Assembly: GCF_030406665.1 (NCBI RefSeq) | Contig: NZ_CP129121.1 | Coordinates: forward strand, 2,356,001 to 2,420,000 | Direction of reading: 5' to 3' | Source of the DNA: Halomonas halophila | GTDB taxonomy: Bacteria > Pseudomonadota > Gammaproteobacteria > Pseudomonadales > Halomonadaceae | DNA: 64,000 bases | In this document: positions 26,664 to 37,851 of the stretch, piece after piece | Numbering within the stretch: position 1 is the first letter of the stretch | How the letters are laid out: every line of letters begins with the position of its first letter | The notes under the pieces: model-generated | Told to the model about the DNA's origin: nothing | Seen by the model: only the letters and a program-made list of their open reading frames with translations | The model's database searches: none | Translations under genes and position numbers: made by a program

Positions 26664-28004
26664 TCAGCTGCCGGCCACGGTCATCTCGTCGATCAGCCAG
26701 CTGCCGGTATGGATGCTGCCGCGGGTGTCGATGTCGTCGCCGACGCCGACCAGTCCCCGGAACATCGTCGCCAGGTTGCCGGCGATGGTGAATTCCTCCA
26801 CCGGGTGCTGGATGCGGCCGTTCTCGACCCAGAAGCCCGCGGCGCCGCGGGAGTAGTCGCCGGTAACGCCGTTGACGCCCTGACCCATCAGCTCGGTGAC
26901 CAGCACCCCGCGATCCATGCGCGCGAGCAGCGCCTCCTGGGACTCGAGCGGCGCGCTGAGGCGCAGGTTGCGGGCGCCGCCGGCGTTGCCGGTGGTCTCC
27001 ATCCCCAGTCGCCGCGCGCTGTAGGCGGACAGCATGTAGCTGGCCAGCCGTCCCTGATCGATGAAGACGTTGTCGCGGGTCGCCACGCCGTCACCGTCGA
27101 AGGCGCTGCTGGCCATGCCGCGCACCAGGCGCGGCTTCTCCTGCAGCGAGAACCATTCGGGGAAGAGCGCATCGCCGAGGCGGTCGCACAGGAAGGAGGA
27201 TTGGCGATAGAGGGCGCCGCCGGCGATGGCACTCAAGAAGCTGCCGACCAGCCCCGACGCCAGGTTCGGATCGAACAGCACCGGCATCCGCCCGGTGGCC
27301 GGGCGCTGGCCGCCGAGCCGGCGCAGGGTGCGCCGCGCGGCGCTCTCGCCCACGGCCTCGGGCGCCAGTAGCTCGCGAGGGTCGCGGGCGCTGGTGTAGT
27401 CGTAGTCGCGCTGCATGCCGTGCTCGTCCTCGGCGATCAGCATGCAGGACAGCGAGTGGCGGCTGCCGCGCTGACTGCCCAGGAAGCCGTGGCTGTTGGC
27501 GTAGACGCGCACGCCCTCGCCGCTGGACAGCCCCGCGCCGTCGGAGCTCCTGATGCCCGCCTGGCCGCGGCCGGCGTTCTCGCAGGCCAGCGCCAGCTCG
27601 ACCGCCTCCTCGGTGGACAACGCCCAGGGGTGATGAACGTCGAGATCCGGCAGCTCCCGGGCCATCAGCTCGGCCGGAGCCAGCCCCGAGGCCGGATCCT
27701 CGCCGGTGTAGCGGGCGATGGCCATGGCCTTCTCGACCACGTCCTGGATCGACGCCTCGGAGGCGTCGGTGGACGAGGCGCTGCCCTTGCGTTGGCCGAC
27801 ATAGACGGTCACCGCGATGCCCTGATCGCGGGACAGCTCGACGGTCTCGACCTCGCCCTCGCGCACGTTGACGCCCACGCCCTGGTCGACGCTGGCGCCC
27901 ACCTCGCAGGCATCGGCGCCGAGCCGGCGGGCCAGCGCCAGGGCCGCCTCGGCACGGGTTTCCAGCAGCGACTGCTGGGCGACGGCATCGAAAGCCTGTG
28001 TCAT
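26664..28004 (-). CDS. pmbA: Metalloprotease PmbA (TldE)
   Basis: A 446-residue TldE/PmbA subunit, partner of TldD in a heterodimeric zinc protease that processes antibiotic peptides (microcin B17) and degrades the CcdA antitoxin in E. coli. It lacks the HExxxH motif of TldD, as expected for this subunit. Family features are GRVYANSHGFLG-type text (here VRVYANSHGFLGSQRGS), VLFDPNLASGLVGSFLSAIAGGALYRQSSFL (key) and a final NLATMFRGLVGVGDD region. tldD is encoded nearby on the same strand but in another operon. Confidence 0.95.
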   Translation of the reverse strand: MTQAFDAVAQQSLLETRAEAALALARRLGADACEVGASVDQGVGVNVREGEVETVELSRDQGIAVTVYVGQRKGSASSTDASEASIQDVVEKAMAIARYTGEDPASGLAPAELMARELPDLDVHHPWALSTEEAVELALACENAGRGQAGIRSSDGAGLSSGEGVRVYANSHGFLGSQRGSRHSLSCMLIAEDEHGMQRDYDYTSARDPRELLAPEAVGESAARRTLRRLGGQRPATGRMPVLFDPNLASGLVGSFLSAIAGGALYRQSSFLCDRLGDALFPEWFSLQEKPRLVRGMASSAFDGDGVATRDNVFIDQGRLASYMLSAYSARRLGMETTGNAGGARNLRLSAPLESQEALLARMDRGVLVTELMGQGVNGVTGDYSRGAAGFWVENGRIQHPVEEFTIAGNLATMFRGLVGVGDDIDTRGSIHTGSWLIDEMTVAGS

Positions 28005-28060
28005 CGTCTTGACTCCTCACTCGACCGGCCAGGCGGCCGATACACAACATGGTCGTTTGG

Positions 28061-28088
28061 CCAGCCCGACGCGGCGGGCTGGTATACT
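28061..28088 (+). promoter_or_regulatory. Candidate darP promoter with palindrome upstream of the -10
   Basis: An extended -10 (TGGTATACT) at 28080-28088 lies about 42 bases before darP. Immediately upstream, CCAGCCCG and CGGGCTGG form an 8-bp inverted repeat with a six-base gap, covering the space where a -35 would be. The palindrome could bind a repressor or act as a transcript hairpin for neither gene; it lies before both divergent genes. Confidence 0.4.
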
Positions 28089-28129
28089 GGGCCGATGCCT
28101 AACGCCCCTCTCATGAATCAGGACGCCGC

Positions 28130-28633
28130 ATGACCCAGGATGATTTCTCTTCGGCCGACGAACGGCCCAGCAAGTCGCAGCTCAAGCGCGAGATGCATGC
28201 CCTCCAGGAGCTCGGCGAACGGCTGATCGCCATGCGCGAGGCCGAACGCGACCGCTTCCCGCTGTCCGACGACCTGCTGGCGGCCATCGAGGAGACCGGC
28301 CGCATCCGCGCCCGTGAGGCCCGCCGCCGGCACATGCAGTACGTCGGCAAGCTGATGCGCCGCGAGGACCTCGACGGCATCCAGGCGGTGTTCGACGAGA
28401 TGGACCGCGAGCAGCTGCGCCGCGACCACGCCTTCCACCGCCTGGAGCAGTGGCGCGACCGCCTCATCGAGGACGACGACGCCCTCGAGGCCTTCATCGC
28501 CGACTACCCCGACGTCGACCGCCAGGCCCTGCGCCAGCTGATCCGCAACGCCCGCCGCGAACGCGATCAGGGCAAGCCGCCGACCAACGCCCGGCGGCTG
28601 TTCAAGCTGATCCGCGAGACCGCCGAGCTGTAA
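28130..28633 (+). CDS. darP: Ribosome biogenesis factor DarP (YjgA, DUF615)
   Basis: A 167-residue DUF615 protein, highly charged and helical, with the conserved text PSKSQLKREMHALQELGERL, RRRHMQYVGKLMR and the C-terminal RRLFKLIRE. DarP/YjgA associates with late 50S subunit precursors. The gene is divergent from pmbA as in E. coli (yjgA-pmbA). Confidence 0.95.
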   Translation: MTQDDFSSADERPSKSQLKREMHALQELGERLIAMREAERDRFPLSDDLLAAIEETGRIRAREARRRHMQYVGKLMRREDLDGIQAVFDEMDREQLRRDHAFHRLEQWRDRLIEDDDALEAFIADYPDVDRQALRQLIRNARRERDQGKPPTNARRLFKLIRETAEL

Positions 28634-28640
28634 AGCCGGA

Positions 28641-28733
28641 AGCTTGAAGCCTGAAGCTGGAAGTCCTCCCGTCAGGCCATGGGTTTCTCTTCCAGCTTCC
28701 AGCCGCGAAGCGGCGCTCTTACAGCTTCAAGCT
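28641..28733. repeat. Intergenic AGCTTGAAGC/AAGCTGGAAG repeat, copy 2
   Basis: Between the converging darP and tldD genes, AGCTTGAAGC (28641) and its complement GCTTCAAGCT (28724), and AAGCTGGAAG (28654) and its complement CTTCCAGCTT (28689), nest as an interrupted palindrome. It can fold into a long hairpin and could terminate both transcripts. The words are shared with 7728-7749. Confidence 0.6.
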
Positions 28734-30184
<1,451 letters not shown>

Positions 30185-30188
<4 letters not shown>

Positions 30189-33100
30189 TCGGCACTTTCC
30201 AGAGCGATGCGCGGCGAGGTCCAGGGCCCCTCCACGCGATAGTGAATTCGGGTCACGCGGTCGAGGGCGTCGCCGAACAGCTTGTCGGCGATGAACAGCG
30301 CCCCTCCGACCACCGGCGCCCCGGCGATCACCGCCGCCAGGGGCAGGTTGCTGCTCACCGGCAGGGTAATGCCCAGGCGCTGGTCGAGTTCCCGCCGCGC
30401 CAGATCGACGCTGCCGTCGAGGGTGAAGCGGGTGGCCGGACCGTCGATCTCGACCGGACCGCGGGTCTCCAGCACCCCACCATACAGGGTCGCATCGCCG
30501 CTGACACGATCGAAGGCGGTGCCCCGCCCTGTGACGTCGGAGAAGTCCAGGGTCAGCCGGCGCAGCAGGTTGTCCACGTTGAGCAGGCCGACCAGCCGCG
30601 CCGAGGGCGATTCCAGGTTGACGAAACGACCGTCGCGCAGCTCGACCGCCAGGTTGCCCCGGGAGCGCGCCAGGGCGAACTGCCAGGGCGCACCGGGCCA
30701 GGCCAGCTGTCCGTCGACGCGGGTCTCGGCGTTGCGGATCGCCACCGGCTGGCCCAGCGCCTCCAGGGCCGACCCCAGGTCGCCGCCATCGATGTCCAGC
30801 CGTGCCCGGGTCAGGCTCGCCTCGGGGCCGGCGGCCTCCCAGGTCAGGTTGCCCCGGGCATCGATCTCGCCCAGCGTCAGCGCCAGCGGATCGATCACCA
30901 GGCGATCCGGCTCGGCCCGCCACTGGGCGTTCAGCGGCCCGAACCGTCGACCCTGATAGCTCAGTTCGTCGATGCCCAGCCGACCCGCCGGCAGCGCTTC
31001 GAGAGACGCCGGCATGGCGACCGGCGTCGGTGGCACCTCCAGCTCCTCGAGCAGGCGGCCGCCTCCCGCGGAGACCGGTGCCGCCTCGGCCGGCAGCAGG
31101 CCGTCGAGGCGCAGCCGCGACAGCGAGACGTCGAGCGGCTGCGAAAGCCCCGGCCGATAGGCTAGCCGGCCGGTCAGCAGGCTGCCATCCAGGGCCAGGT
31201 CCCAGCCGCCGGCCGTCGGGGCTCCCTCGACGATCATCGAGCCCAGGCAGCGCCGCTCGACGCTCAGGCAATCGGTATCCAGCATCAGGTGCGAGATGGC
31301 GCCACTGCCCGCCAGCCCCCCGCCGGCACCGTCCACGCCGGCGGACAACGGCGCCAGGGCGGTGCCCCAGGCCTCGGCATCGACGCGCGGCAGATAGGCC
31401 TGCAGCGACCAGCCGGATTCACTGGGCCAGGTCGCCGGTGCCTCGCGGCCCAGCCAGGCCTGCCCCTGGCCGCCGCGCCCGGGGCGCCAGCGCCAGCCGA
31501 GGCGCGCACCCAGCCGGCCCGACCAGGGCCCGGACTCGGCCAGGGCGAAGGTCAGGCGCAGGTCCCGCGGCGTGCCGGCCGGCTTGCCCAGCGGCGCCGG
31601 CAGGTCGATGACCAGGTCGCGCAGTTCGCTCGACAGGTTCAGGATCGGCGTCTCGGCGTCGAGAGCCACGTCGCCCTGCCAGGCCAGCGGGCCGGACAGC
31701 ATGCCGCCGATGCCGGCCGGCGCGCCCAGCTCGGTCAGCGCCCCGGCGCGGGCAGTGCCCGACAGCGCGACACGTCCCTCGCCGGTGGCCAGCGTGGCGC
31801 TGACCGGCCCGCCCAGCAGCCGGCCGCTCAATCGACCGTCGAGGGAGCCGGCCTCGCCGCGCTGGCGCCAGGCCAGCGGCCCGCTGATGTCGCGGAACGA
31901 AAGCCCGCTCGCCGCATGGGTCAGGCGCGGCAGGTCGGCGTCGCCGGCGATGTCGAGCTGCAGCGCCTGGGGCTCGTCCAACGCCATCTCGAGGTCCAGG
32001 CCGGCCTCGACGCTCCCCTCGGCCTGCCAGTCGGTGACCGCCTCGATGCCATCGACGGGCATCGCGGCAAGATAGCCCGAGAGTGCCGGGGCGTCGGCGA
32101 CGAGCGGCCCGCTGACCGAGAGCCGATCGTCCTCGAGGCGCACCTCGGCGTCGCGGGTGCGGATGCCCAGGCTCTCGGCGGCGTCCACCTCGGCCTCGAG
32201 GGTCTCGCCGCGCAGGCGCAGGCGGCCGGCCACGTCATCCAGCGCCGGCCAGCCGTCGGCGAACGGCAGCCGCCCGGCCTCGACCTCGAGATCCAGGTTC
32301 AGGGTCGGCTCGATGGTGGAAAGCCCGGTCTGCTCGTCGCGCAGCGGCACGTGCAGGCGCAGCGCCCCCGCAGGCACCCGCCCGGCCAGGCCGCCGGATA
32401 GCCAGTCGGCGAGCTCCGGGGCTTCCTCGCGCAGCACCACCATCGGCAGCCAGTCGGTCAACGGCCGCGAGCGAGCGTCCACGTCACGGAAATCCAGCGC
32501 CAGGCCGAAGCCGCCGCGGCCGGGGCCACCGGTGGCCAGGCCGAAGTCGCCGCTCACCTCGGCGCCGCGCCAGCCCGCCGAGAGGTGCCGCCCGCTGACG
32601 AAGCCGCGCTCGCCGTCGTAGCGCCAGCTCACCTCGCCGCTGGCATGATCGAGCGACATCGGCGCCTCGAAGACCTCGGGAAAGGCCAGCGTGCTGCCCT
32701 CGCCGCCGGCGAAGCGCACGCTGCCGTGATTCCCGTCGGCCTCCAGCCACAGCGCCAGCGGACCGCCGCCCGGGGCTTCGTTCCAGGGCGCCACGCTCAC
32801 CTCGCTGGCACTGACCCGGGCCTGCCAGACGCCATCCTTCACACCGGCGCCGAGGGCCTCGATGCGCCCGCGCGGGGCCAGCGCGGCCACGCCGCGGTCC
32901 AGCGCCTCCGGCAGCGGCAGCCGGGAGCGCCAGGCGGCCAGGGCCTCGAGATCGAACGGGCCGGTGGTGAGCCACCAGTCGCTGTCGTCGCCCTGAAGAT
33001 ACCAGTCCCGAGGCAGCGCTCGCGCCTCGGCCGAGGCCTCGGGGCCGGCGACCTGCTCGGCGTCGGCCTGCACCCAGGCCTGCCAGTCCTCGGCGCCGGC

Positions 33101-34042
33101 CGTGCGCCGCCATTGGCCCCGCAGCATGGCGTTGTCGAGCACGATATCCGACGCCTCGGCGTCGTCTACCGTCGTGCCCAGCACCAGGCGTGGCGCGGTG
33201 ACGTCGAGGCGCGCGTCGGCCAGGCGCCCGTGGGTCCAGCGCCCCCACAGCCGGGCCTCGCCCGCCAGGTCGTCGAAGTCCGGCAGCCCCTCGACGCCGA
33301 ACAGCGACGACAGCCCGGTCAGGCTGTCGAGGCTCATGTCGGCCTGCAGGGCCGCGCCGAAATCGTCCAGCCCCTCGCCCGGCACCAGCTCCATGACCAC
33401 GCTCGCGGCCTCCCCCGGTCGGCCCCGCAGCCGCACCCGCCCCTCCAGATGCGTGCGTCGGGCATCGCCGACCATCAGCAGCCGCGGCGCCTCGAGCACC
33501 GCCTCGTGCTCGCGGCCGTGCAGCACCAGCTCGATGTCCTCGGCCCAGGCGCGCTGGCGCAGCAGCACGCCGACCCAGAAGTCCAGGCGCTCGAGATCGA
33601 ACTCGCTATCGGGAATCAGCTCGGGGGGCACGTCGGCCGGCTCCGGCCAGTGCCATCGGCCGTCTTCGGCCTGATAGAGATGCAGGGTGAGATCGGACAG
33701 CCGCGCATCGGACACCACCGGCATCCCATCGCGCAGGCTGGCACCGGCATCGAGCCGCAGGCGAGCGTCGCCGAGCTCGAGCAGGGGCCGGTCGCCGCCG
33801 GCCGCACGCAGCGAGAGTCCACGCAGCTCGAGCTCGGGATCGAATCCGGCCAGCCCACCCTCGATCGCCTCCAGGCTCACTGCAGCCTCGAAGCGGGCCG
33901 AAAGCAGCGCCTCCAGGCGCGGGGTGAGCTGATCGACCTGACCGAGCAGCAGGCGCAGCACCAGGGTGAGCACCGCCACCAGGGTGAGCGCCGCCGCCAG
34001 CAGCGTCAGGGTCCAGCGAATGGCCAGGCGAGTCCTCGACAT
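30185..34042 (-). CDS. yhdP: AsmA-like intermembrane phospholipid transport protein YhdP
   Basis: A 1285-residue protein, close to E. coli YhdP (1266). An N-terminal transmembrane helix (about residues 13-33) anchors it in the inner membrane; the rest is a long beta-rich DUF3971/AsmA-type groove of repeated strands that spans the periplasm and carries phospholipids to the outer membrane. The C-terminal AsmA-like part (FDRVSGDATLYGGVLETRGP, GTLPVSSNLP-type text) is intact. It lies four bases after rng and overlaps tldD, in the conserved mre-maf-rng-yhdP-tldD order. Confidence 0.93.
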
Positions 34043-34046
34043 GGGC

Positions 34047-35510
34047 TCACATCAGCACGATATCGTACTGCTCCTGGGAGTAGTGGGCCTCGACCTGGAA
34101 GCGGATGGTCTTGCCGATGAACTCCTCCAGGTCGGCCACCGCCGCGGACTCCTCGTCGAGCAGGCGATCGACCACCGGCTGGGAGGCCAGCACCGTATAG
34201 GTCTCGGCGCTGTAGGCCCGCTCCTCGCGCAGGATCTCGCGGAAGATCTCGTAGCACACCGATTCCGGGGTCTTGAGGGTGCCGCGACCGTGGCAGGACG
34301 GGCAGGCCTCGCACAGGGTCTGCTCGAGGCTCTCGCGGGTGCGCTTGCGCGTCACCTGCACCAGCCCCAGCTCGGTGACGCCGGTGCACTTGGTCTTGGC
34401 GTGATCGCGCTCGAGCGACTTCTCCAGCACGCGGAGCACCTGGCGCTGATGCTCCGGCTCCTCCATGTCGATGAAGTCGATGATGATGATGCCACCCAGA
34501 TTGCGCAGCCGCAGCTGGCGGGCGATGGCGGTAGCGGCCTCGAGGTTGGTCTTGAAGATGGTCTCCTCGAGGTTGCGATGTCCCACGAAGCCACCGGTGT
34601 TGACGTCGATGGTGGTCATGGCCTCGGTGGGATCGATCACCAGGTAGCCGCCGGACTTGAGCTGGACCTTGCGTCCCAGCGCCTTCTGGATCTCGTCCTC
34701 GACGCTGAACAGGTCGAAGATCGGCCGCTCGCCAGCGTAGTGCTCGATGCGCTCCACCGCCGAGGGCATGAATTCCTCGGCGAACTCCAGCAGCTTGACG
34801 TGATTCTCCCGGGAATCGATGCGCACCTTCTCGATGTCGTCGCGCATCACGTCGCGCAGGGTGCGCATGAACAGCGGCAGGTCATCGTAGATGACGCTGG
34901 GGGCCGAGGCGGTGACCTTGCGCTCGCTGACCTTGCGCCACAGGCGCAGCAGGAAGTGCATGTCGCCGGCCATTTCCTCCTGCGTGACGCCCTCGGCGGC
35001 GGTGCGCACGATGAAGCCGCCCGTCACCTCCAGCGTCTGTTCCGCCTGGGCGGCCTCGACCAGCTCGCGCAGCCGCTCCCGCTCGCGCTCGTCCTCGATG
35101 CGCTGGGAGACGCCGTTGTGCGGCGAGTCCGGCATGTAGACCAGGTAGCGCGACGGCACCGAGAGATGCGTGGTCAGGCGCGCGCCCTTGGAGGCGATGG
35201 GGTCCTTGGTGACCTGCACCACCAGCGACTGTCCCTCGTGGAGCAGGTGGCCGATGGAGGCCTGCTCGTCGGCCGGGGTCCCGGAGGGCATCACCTCATG
35301 CGCGTGGATGAAGGCGGCCCGCTCGAGGCCGATGTCGACGAAGGCTGCCTGCATGCCCGGCAGTACACGCACCACCTTGCCCTTGTAGATGTTGCCGACG
35401 ATGCCGCGGCGCCGGGCCCGCTCGATGAAGGCTTCCTGGAGCACGCCGTTCTCCACCACGGCGACCCGGGTCTCCATCGGGGTCAGGTTGATCAGTACTT
35501 CACCGCTCAT
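34047..35510 (-). CDS. rng: Ribonuclease G
   Basis: A 487-residue RNase E/G family enzyme (E. coli RNase G 489). An S1 domain (about residues 38-120, GNIYKGKVVRVLPGMQAAFVDIG) is followed by the DNase-I-like catalytic part: metal-binding Asp residues in MTTIDVNTGGFVG and GGIIIIDFIDM, and the zinc-link cysteines in CEACPSCHG. It matures the 5' end of 16S rRNA and degrades some mRNAs. It lacks the long C-terminal degradosome scaffold of RNase E. Confidence 0.96.
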   Translation of the reverse strand: MSGEVLINLTPMETRVAVVENGVLQEAFIERARRRGIVGNIYKGKVVRVLPGMQAAFVDIGLERAAFIHAHEVMPSGTPADEQASIGHLLHEGQSLVVQVTKDPIASKGARLTTHLSVPSRYLVYMPDSPHNGVSQRIEDERERERLRELVEAAQAEQTLEVTGGFIVRTAAEGVTQEEMAGDMHFLLRLWRKVSERKVTASAPSVIYDDLPLFMRTLRDVMRDDIEKVRIDSRENHVKLLEFAEEFMPSAVERIEHYAGERPIFDLFSVEDEIQKALGRKVQLKSGGYLVIDPTEAMTTIDVNTGGFVGHRNLEETIFKTNLEAATAIARQLRLRNLGGIIIIDFIDMEEPEHQRQVLRVLEKSLERDHAKTKCTGVTELGLVQVTRKRTRESLEQTLCEACPSCHGRGTLKTPESVCYEIFREILREERAYSAETYTVLASQPVVDRLLDEESAAVADLEEFIGKTIRFQVEAHYSQEQYDIVLM

Positions 35511-35543
35511 GCGGAAATCCTTGTCCAGAGGAAACTCGAGGCA

Positions 35544-36161
35544 TTATGACATAGCGCGGTTCCACAGCGGCACGCCCTGTCGGGCCAGCAATTCAGCGGT
35601 CTCGAACAGCGGCAGGCCGACCACCGCGGAATGGCTGCCCTCGAGACGCGACACGAACAGCGCCGCCCGGCCCTGAATGGCATAGCCGCCGGCCTTGTCG
35701 GCGGGCTCGCCGGTGGCCCAGTAGGCGGCGGCCTCGGCCTCGGTGATCTCGCGTAGCGTCACTCGCGTGGTCACGCAGGCGCTCAGCAGGCCCGCCGGGC
35801 CGGTCACCGCCACCGCGGTCAGCACCCGATGGGTGCGCCCGGACAGCGAGCGCAGCATGGCGGCGGCGTGCTCGCGGTCGCGCGGCTTGCCGAGGATGGC
35901 GTCGTCACACACCACCGCGGTGTCGGAGCCGAGCGTGGGCAGCGTGCTGCCCAGCGCCCCAGCCCGGGCCTTGTCCTCGGCCAGGCGTCGAACATAGGCC
36001 TCGGGGGCTTCGCCGGGCCGCGGTGTCTCGTCGAGGTCGACCGGATGCACCTCGACCGGCACGTCGATGCTGGCCAGCAGCTCCCGGCGGCGCGGCGAGG
36101 CGGAGGCCAGCCGGATCAGCGGCGGCTCGGGAGCATCGGTGGCGGCATCGGACATCGTCAT
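35544..36161 (-). CDS. maf: Maf family nucleoside triphosphate pyrophosphatase (YhdE type)
   Basis: A 205-residue Maf protein: the N-terminal loop ASASPRRRELL binds phosphates, and TLGSDTAVV contains the catalytic Asp. YhdE-type Maf proteins hydrolyse dTTP, UTP and modified pyrimidine nucleotides as a house-cleaning function. The start at 36161 is preferred to 36155 because GAGGAG lies eight bases before it. The gene lies in the conserved spot between mreD and rng. Confidence 0.92.
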   Translation of the reverse strand: MTMSDAATDAPEPPLIRLASASPRRRELLASIDVPVEVHPVDLDETPRPGEAPEAYVRRLAEDKARAGALGSTLPTLGSDTAVVCDDAILGKPRDREHAAAMLRSLSGRTHRVLTAVAVTGPAGLLSACVTTRVTLREITEAEAAAYWATGEPADKAGGYAIQGRAALFVSRLEGSHSAVVGLPLFETAELLARQGVPLWNRAMS

Positions 36162-36166
36162 CCGGC

Positions 36167-36655
36167 TCACTCCTCGCTGCCACGGCGCCGGAAGACGCGG
36201 AACAGCGTGGTCAGCCAGGGCCACAGCAGCGCCCCGATCACCGAGGGCAGCAGGAAGGACAGGTGAATCGCGAAGGGGCCCAGCAGGGTCCGCAGCCACT
36301 GCTCCACCAGCTGCACCGTGCCCAGCAGCACCAGGATCAGCACCGCCTGCTGGAGCAGCGAGTAGGCCCGGAAACGCGGATAGACCAGGGCACACAGGAA
36401 GGCCAGCAGCGACAGCAGCAGAGCGTTCTGTCCCAGCGGCGCGCCCTGAATCAGGTCCACCAGGATGCCCAGCGCGAAGCCGTGGAAGACCCCGACCTTC
36501 TGCGGCGCCTTCATGCACCAGTAGATCAGCATCAGTCCCAGCCAGTCCGGGCGCCAGATCTGCCAGCCATCGGCCAGCGGCATCACCTGAAAGCACAGCG
36601 CCAGCAGCAGGGTCAGCCAGATCCAGGGCAGGCTCGCCGTCGCGCGTGCGGCCAT
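36167..36655 (-). CDS. mreD: Rod shape-determining protein MreD
   Basis: A 162-residue inner-membrane protein with about five hydrophobic helices, the same length as E. coli MreD. RPDWLGLMLIYWCM and GFALGILVDLIQGAPLGQNAL are the conserved family segments. MreD is part of the elongasome that connects MreB filaments to peptidoglycan synthesis. Its start overlaps the mreC stop by one base. Confidence 0.95.
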   Translation of the reverse strand: MAARATASLPWIWLTLLLALCFQVMPLADGWQIWRPDWLGLMLIYWCMKAPQKVGVFHGFALGILVDLIQGAPLGQNALLLSLLAFLCALVYPRFRAYSLLQQAVLILVLLGTVQLVEQWLRTLLGPFAIHLSFLLPSVIGALLWPWLTTLFRVFRRRGSEE

Positions 36656-37548
36656 TATTCGTCCTCCTCGACGGGACCGATCATTTCCAGCGCCGCCTGG
36701 ACGGCGGCCTGGTCGAGCGCGACCGTCCAGCCCCCGCGGCCCGGCGCCTCGGGGGGCTCCGGCGGAAACAGCAACAGGAAATGGCGGGCGCGCTGCAGCT
36801 GGGCCACCGGGCGGGCCTCGACCCGGGCGAAGGGCTCGCCGGGATCGTGGACCACCGAGGTGACCCGCGCCACCGGATAGCCGGGCGGAAAGCGCCCGGC
36901 CAGCCCCGAGGTCATCAGCAGGTCGCCCTCGCGGATATCCGCGGTGTCCGGCACGTGCAGCACGCCGAGGGCGTCGTACTGGCCGGTGCCCTGAAGGATG
37001 AAGCGCAGGCCGTTGCGGTTGACCTGGACCGGCAGCGAGTGACTGGCGTCGGACACCATCAGCACCCGGCTGGCGTAGGCCGACACCGAGGTCACCTGCC
37101 CCACCAGCCCGGCGGCATCCATCACCGGCTGGCCGACGAAGACGCCGTCGCGCTGCCCGCGGTCGATGACCATGCGGTGGCTGAAGGGATCCGGGTCCAG
37201 CGACAGCAGCTCGGTGGTGATGAAGGGAATGTCATGCTCGCGGGTGGCATCCAGCAGCTCGCGCAGCCGCACGTTCTCGGCGGTCAGGCTGGCCATGCGC
37301 TGGACGCGATGCGAGAGGGTCAGGATCTGCTCGCGCAGCTGGCGATTCTCGTCGAGCAGCTCGCGCTGGTCGGAAAACGCCAGCGACGCCCAGTTGAGGG
37401 CGTCGCTGGGCAGGCTGACCAGCCACTGGACCGGCGCCACCAGGGTCGACAGCTGGGCCCGCACGGGCTCCATGCGCGTGAAACGCAGATCGGCGAACAT
37501 CAGGGCCACGGCGAGGAGCGCGCAGAGCAGCATGCGATACCCCGGCAC
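36655..37548 (-). CDS. mreC: Rod shape-determining protein MreC
   Basis: A 297-residue bitopic protein: one N-terminal transmembrane helix (about residues 6-22), a periplasmic coiled coil (about 60-100, QRELLDENRQLREQILTL) and two beta-barrels (VMVIDRGQRDGVFVGQPVMDAAGLVGQV-type region). It is shorter than E. coli MreC (367) because it lacks the C-terminal tail. It is separated from mreB by an unusual 303-base gap that contains a long inverted repeat. Confidence 0.93.
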   Translation of the reverse strand: MPGYRMLLCALLAVALMFADLRFTRMEPVRAQLSTLVAPVQWLVSLPSDALNWASLAFSDQRELLDENRQLREQILTLSHRVQRMASLTAENVRLRELLDATREHDIPFITTELLSLDPDPFSHRMVIDRGQRDGVFVGQPVMDAAGLVGQVTSVSAYASRVLMVSDASHSLPVQVNRNGLRFILQGTGQYDALGVLHVPDTADIREGDLLMTSGLAGRFPPGYPVARVTSVVHDPGEPFARVEARPVAQLQRARHFLLLFPPEPPEAPGRGGWTVALDQAAVQAALEMIGPVEEDE

Positions 37549-37851
37549 CGAGCCGTGCGAGAACAGCGGTTTGATGGCGTCCTCTCCCTATTCTCCTTGG
37601 CGGCGTCGGGCCTCTTGCCGCGACGCCTAGGCGAGGCCGTCGAGAGGCCACCCGCCCCTGGTGCTTCTAGCTTCCGCGGGAGAGCGCTGATTTATGTCGC
37701 GAGCGACGAGAGGCGGGGGCGCCTAGCCTGGCCGCCGCCGGAGCACAGCGCCCGCAGTGTAGCCTGCTACATGAGAGCCGACCGGGCCGGCGTACCGGCA
37801 CCGCCGGTGGCCAGGATATCGAGCGCAGCAATAAATCAGCGCTTTCCAACG
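37549..37851. other. 303-base mreB-mreC gap
   Basis: No gene is supported here. The stretch holds a 17-bp inverted repeat at 37679-37695 and 37831-37847, a perfect 14-base palindrome TGTAGCCTGCTACA at 37758-37771, and several GC-rich self-complementary words, so an mRNA spanning it would be highly folded. A CTTCTAGCTTCC word near 37665 resembles the AGCTTGAAGC-type repeats elsewhere. A promoter for mreCD could not be placed convincingly. Confidence 0.6.
37679..37847. repeat. Long-range inverted repeat flanking 135 bases
   Basis: The left arm GGAGAGCGCTGATTTAT (37679-37695) and the right arm ATAAATCAGCGCTTTCC (37831-37847) are complementary at 16 of 17 positions. No flanking target-site duplication is visible. 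It could be a small palindromic mobile element, or an RNA fold that controls mreC relative to mreB. Confidence 0.65.

Noticed and set aside
32585..34120. A 511-codon plus-strand frame opposite yhdP
   Set aside because: Same GC-driven artefact: composition is dominated by Arg, Gly, Gln and His, there is no ribosome-binding site, and it is exactly antisense to a conserved gene.
37679..37847. Reading the mreB-mreC repeat as a recent MITE insertion
   Set aside because: No target-site duplication is visible beside the arms and no second copy exists in the window. The repeat itself is kept as a finding, but the transposon origin is not supported.
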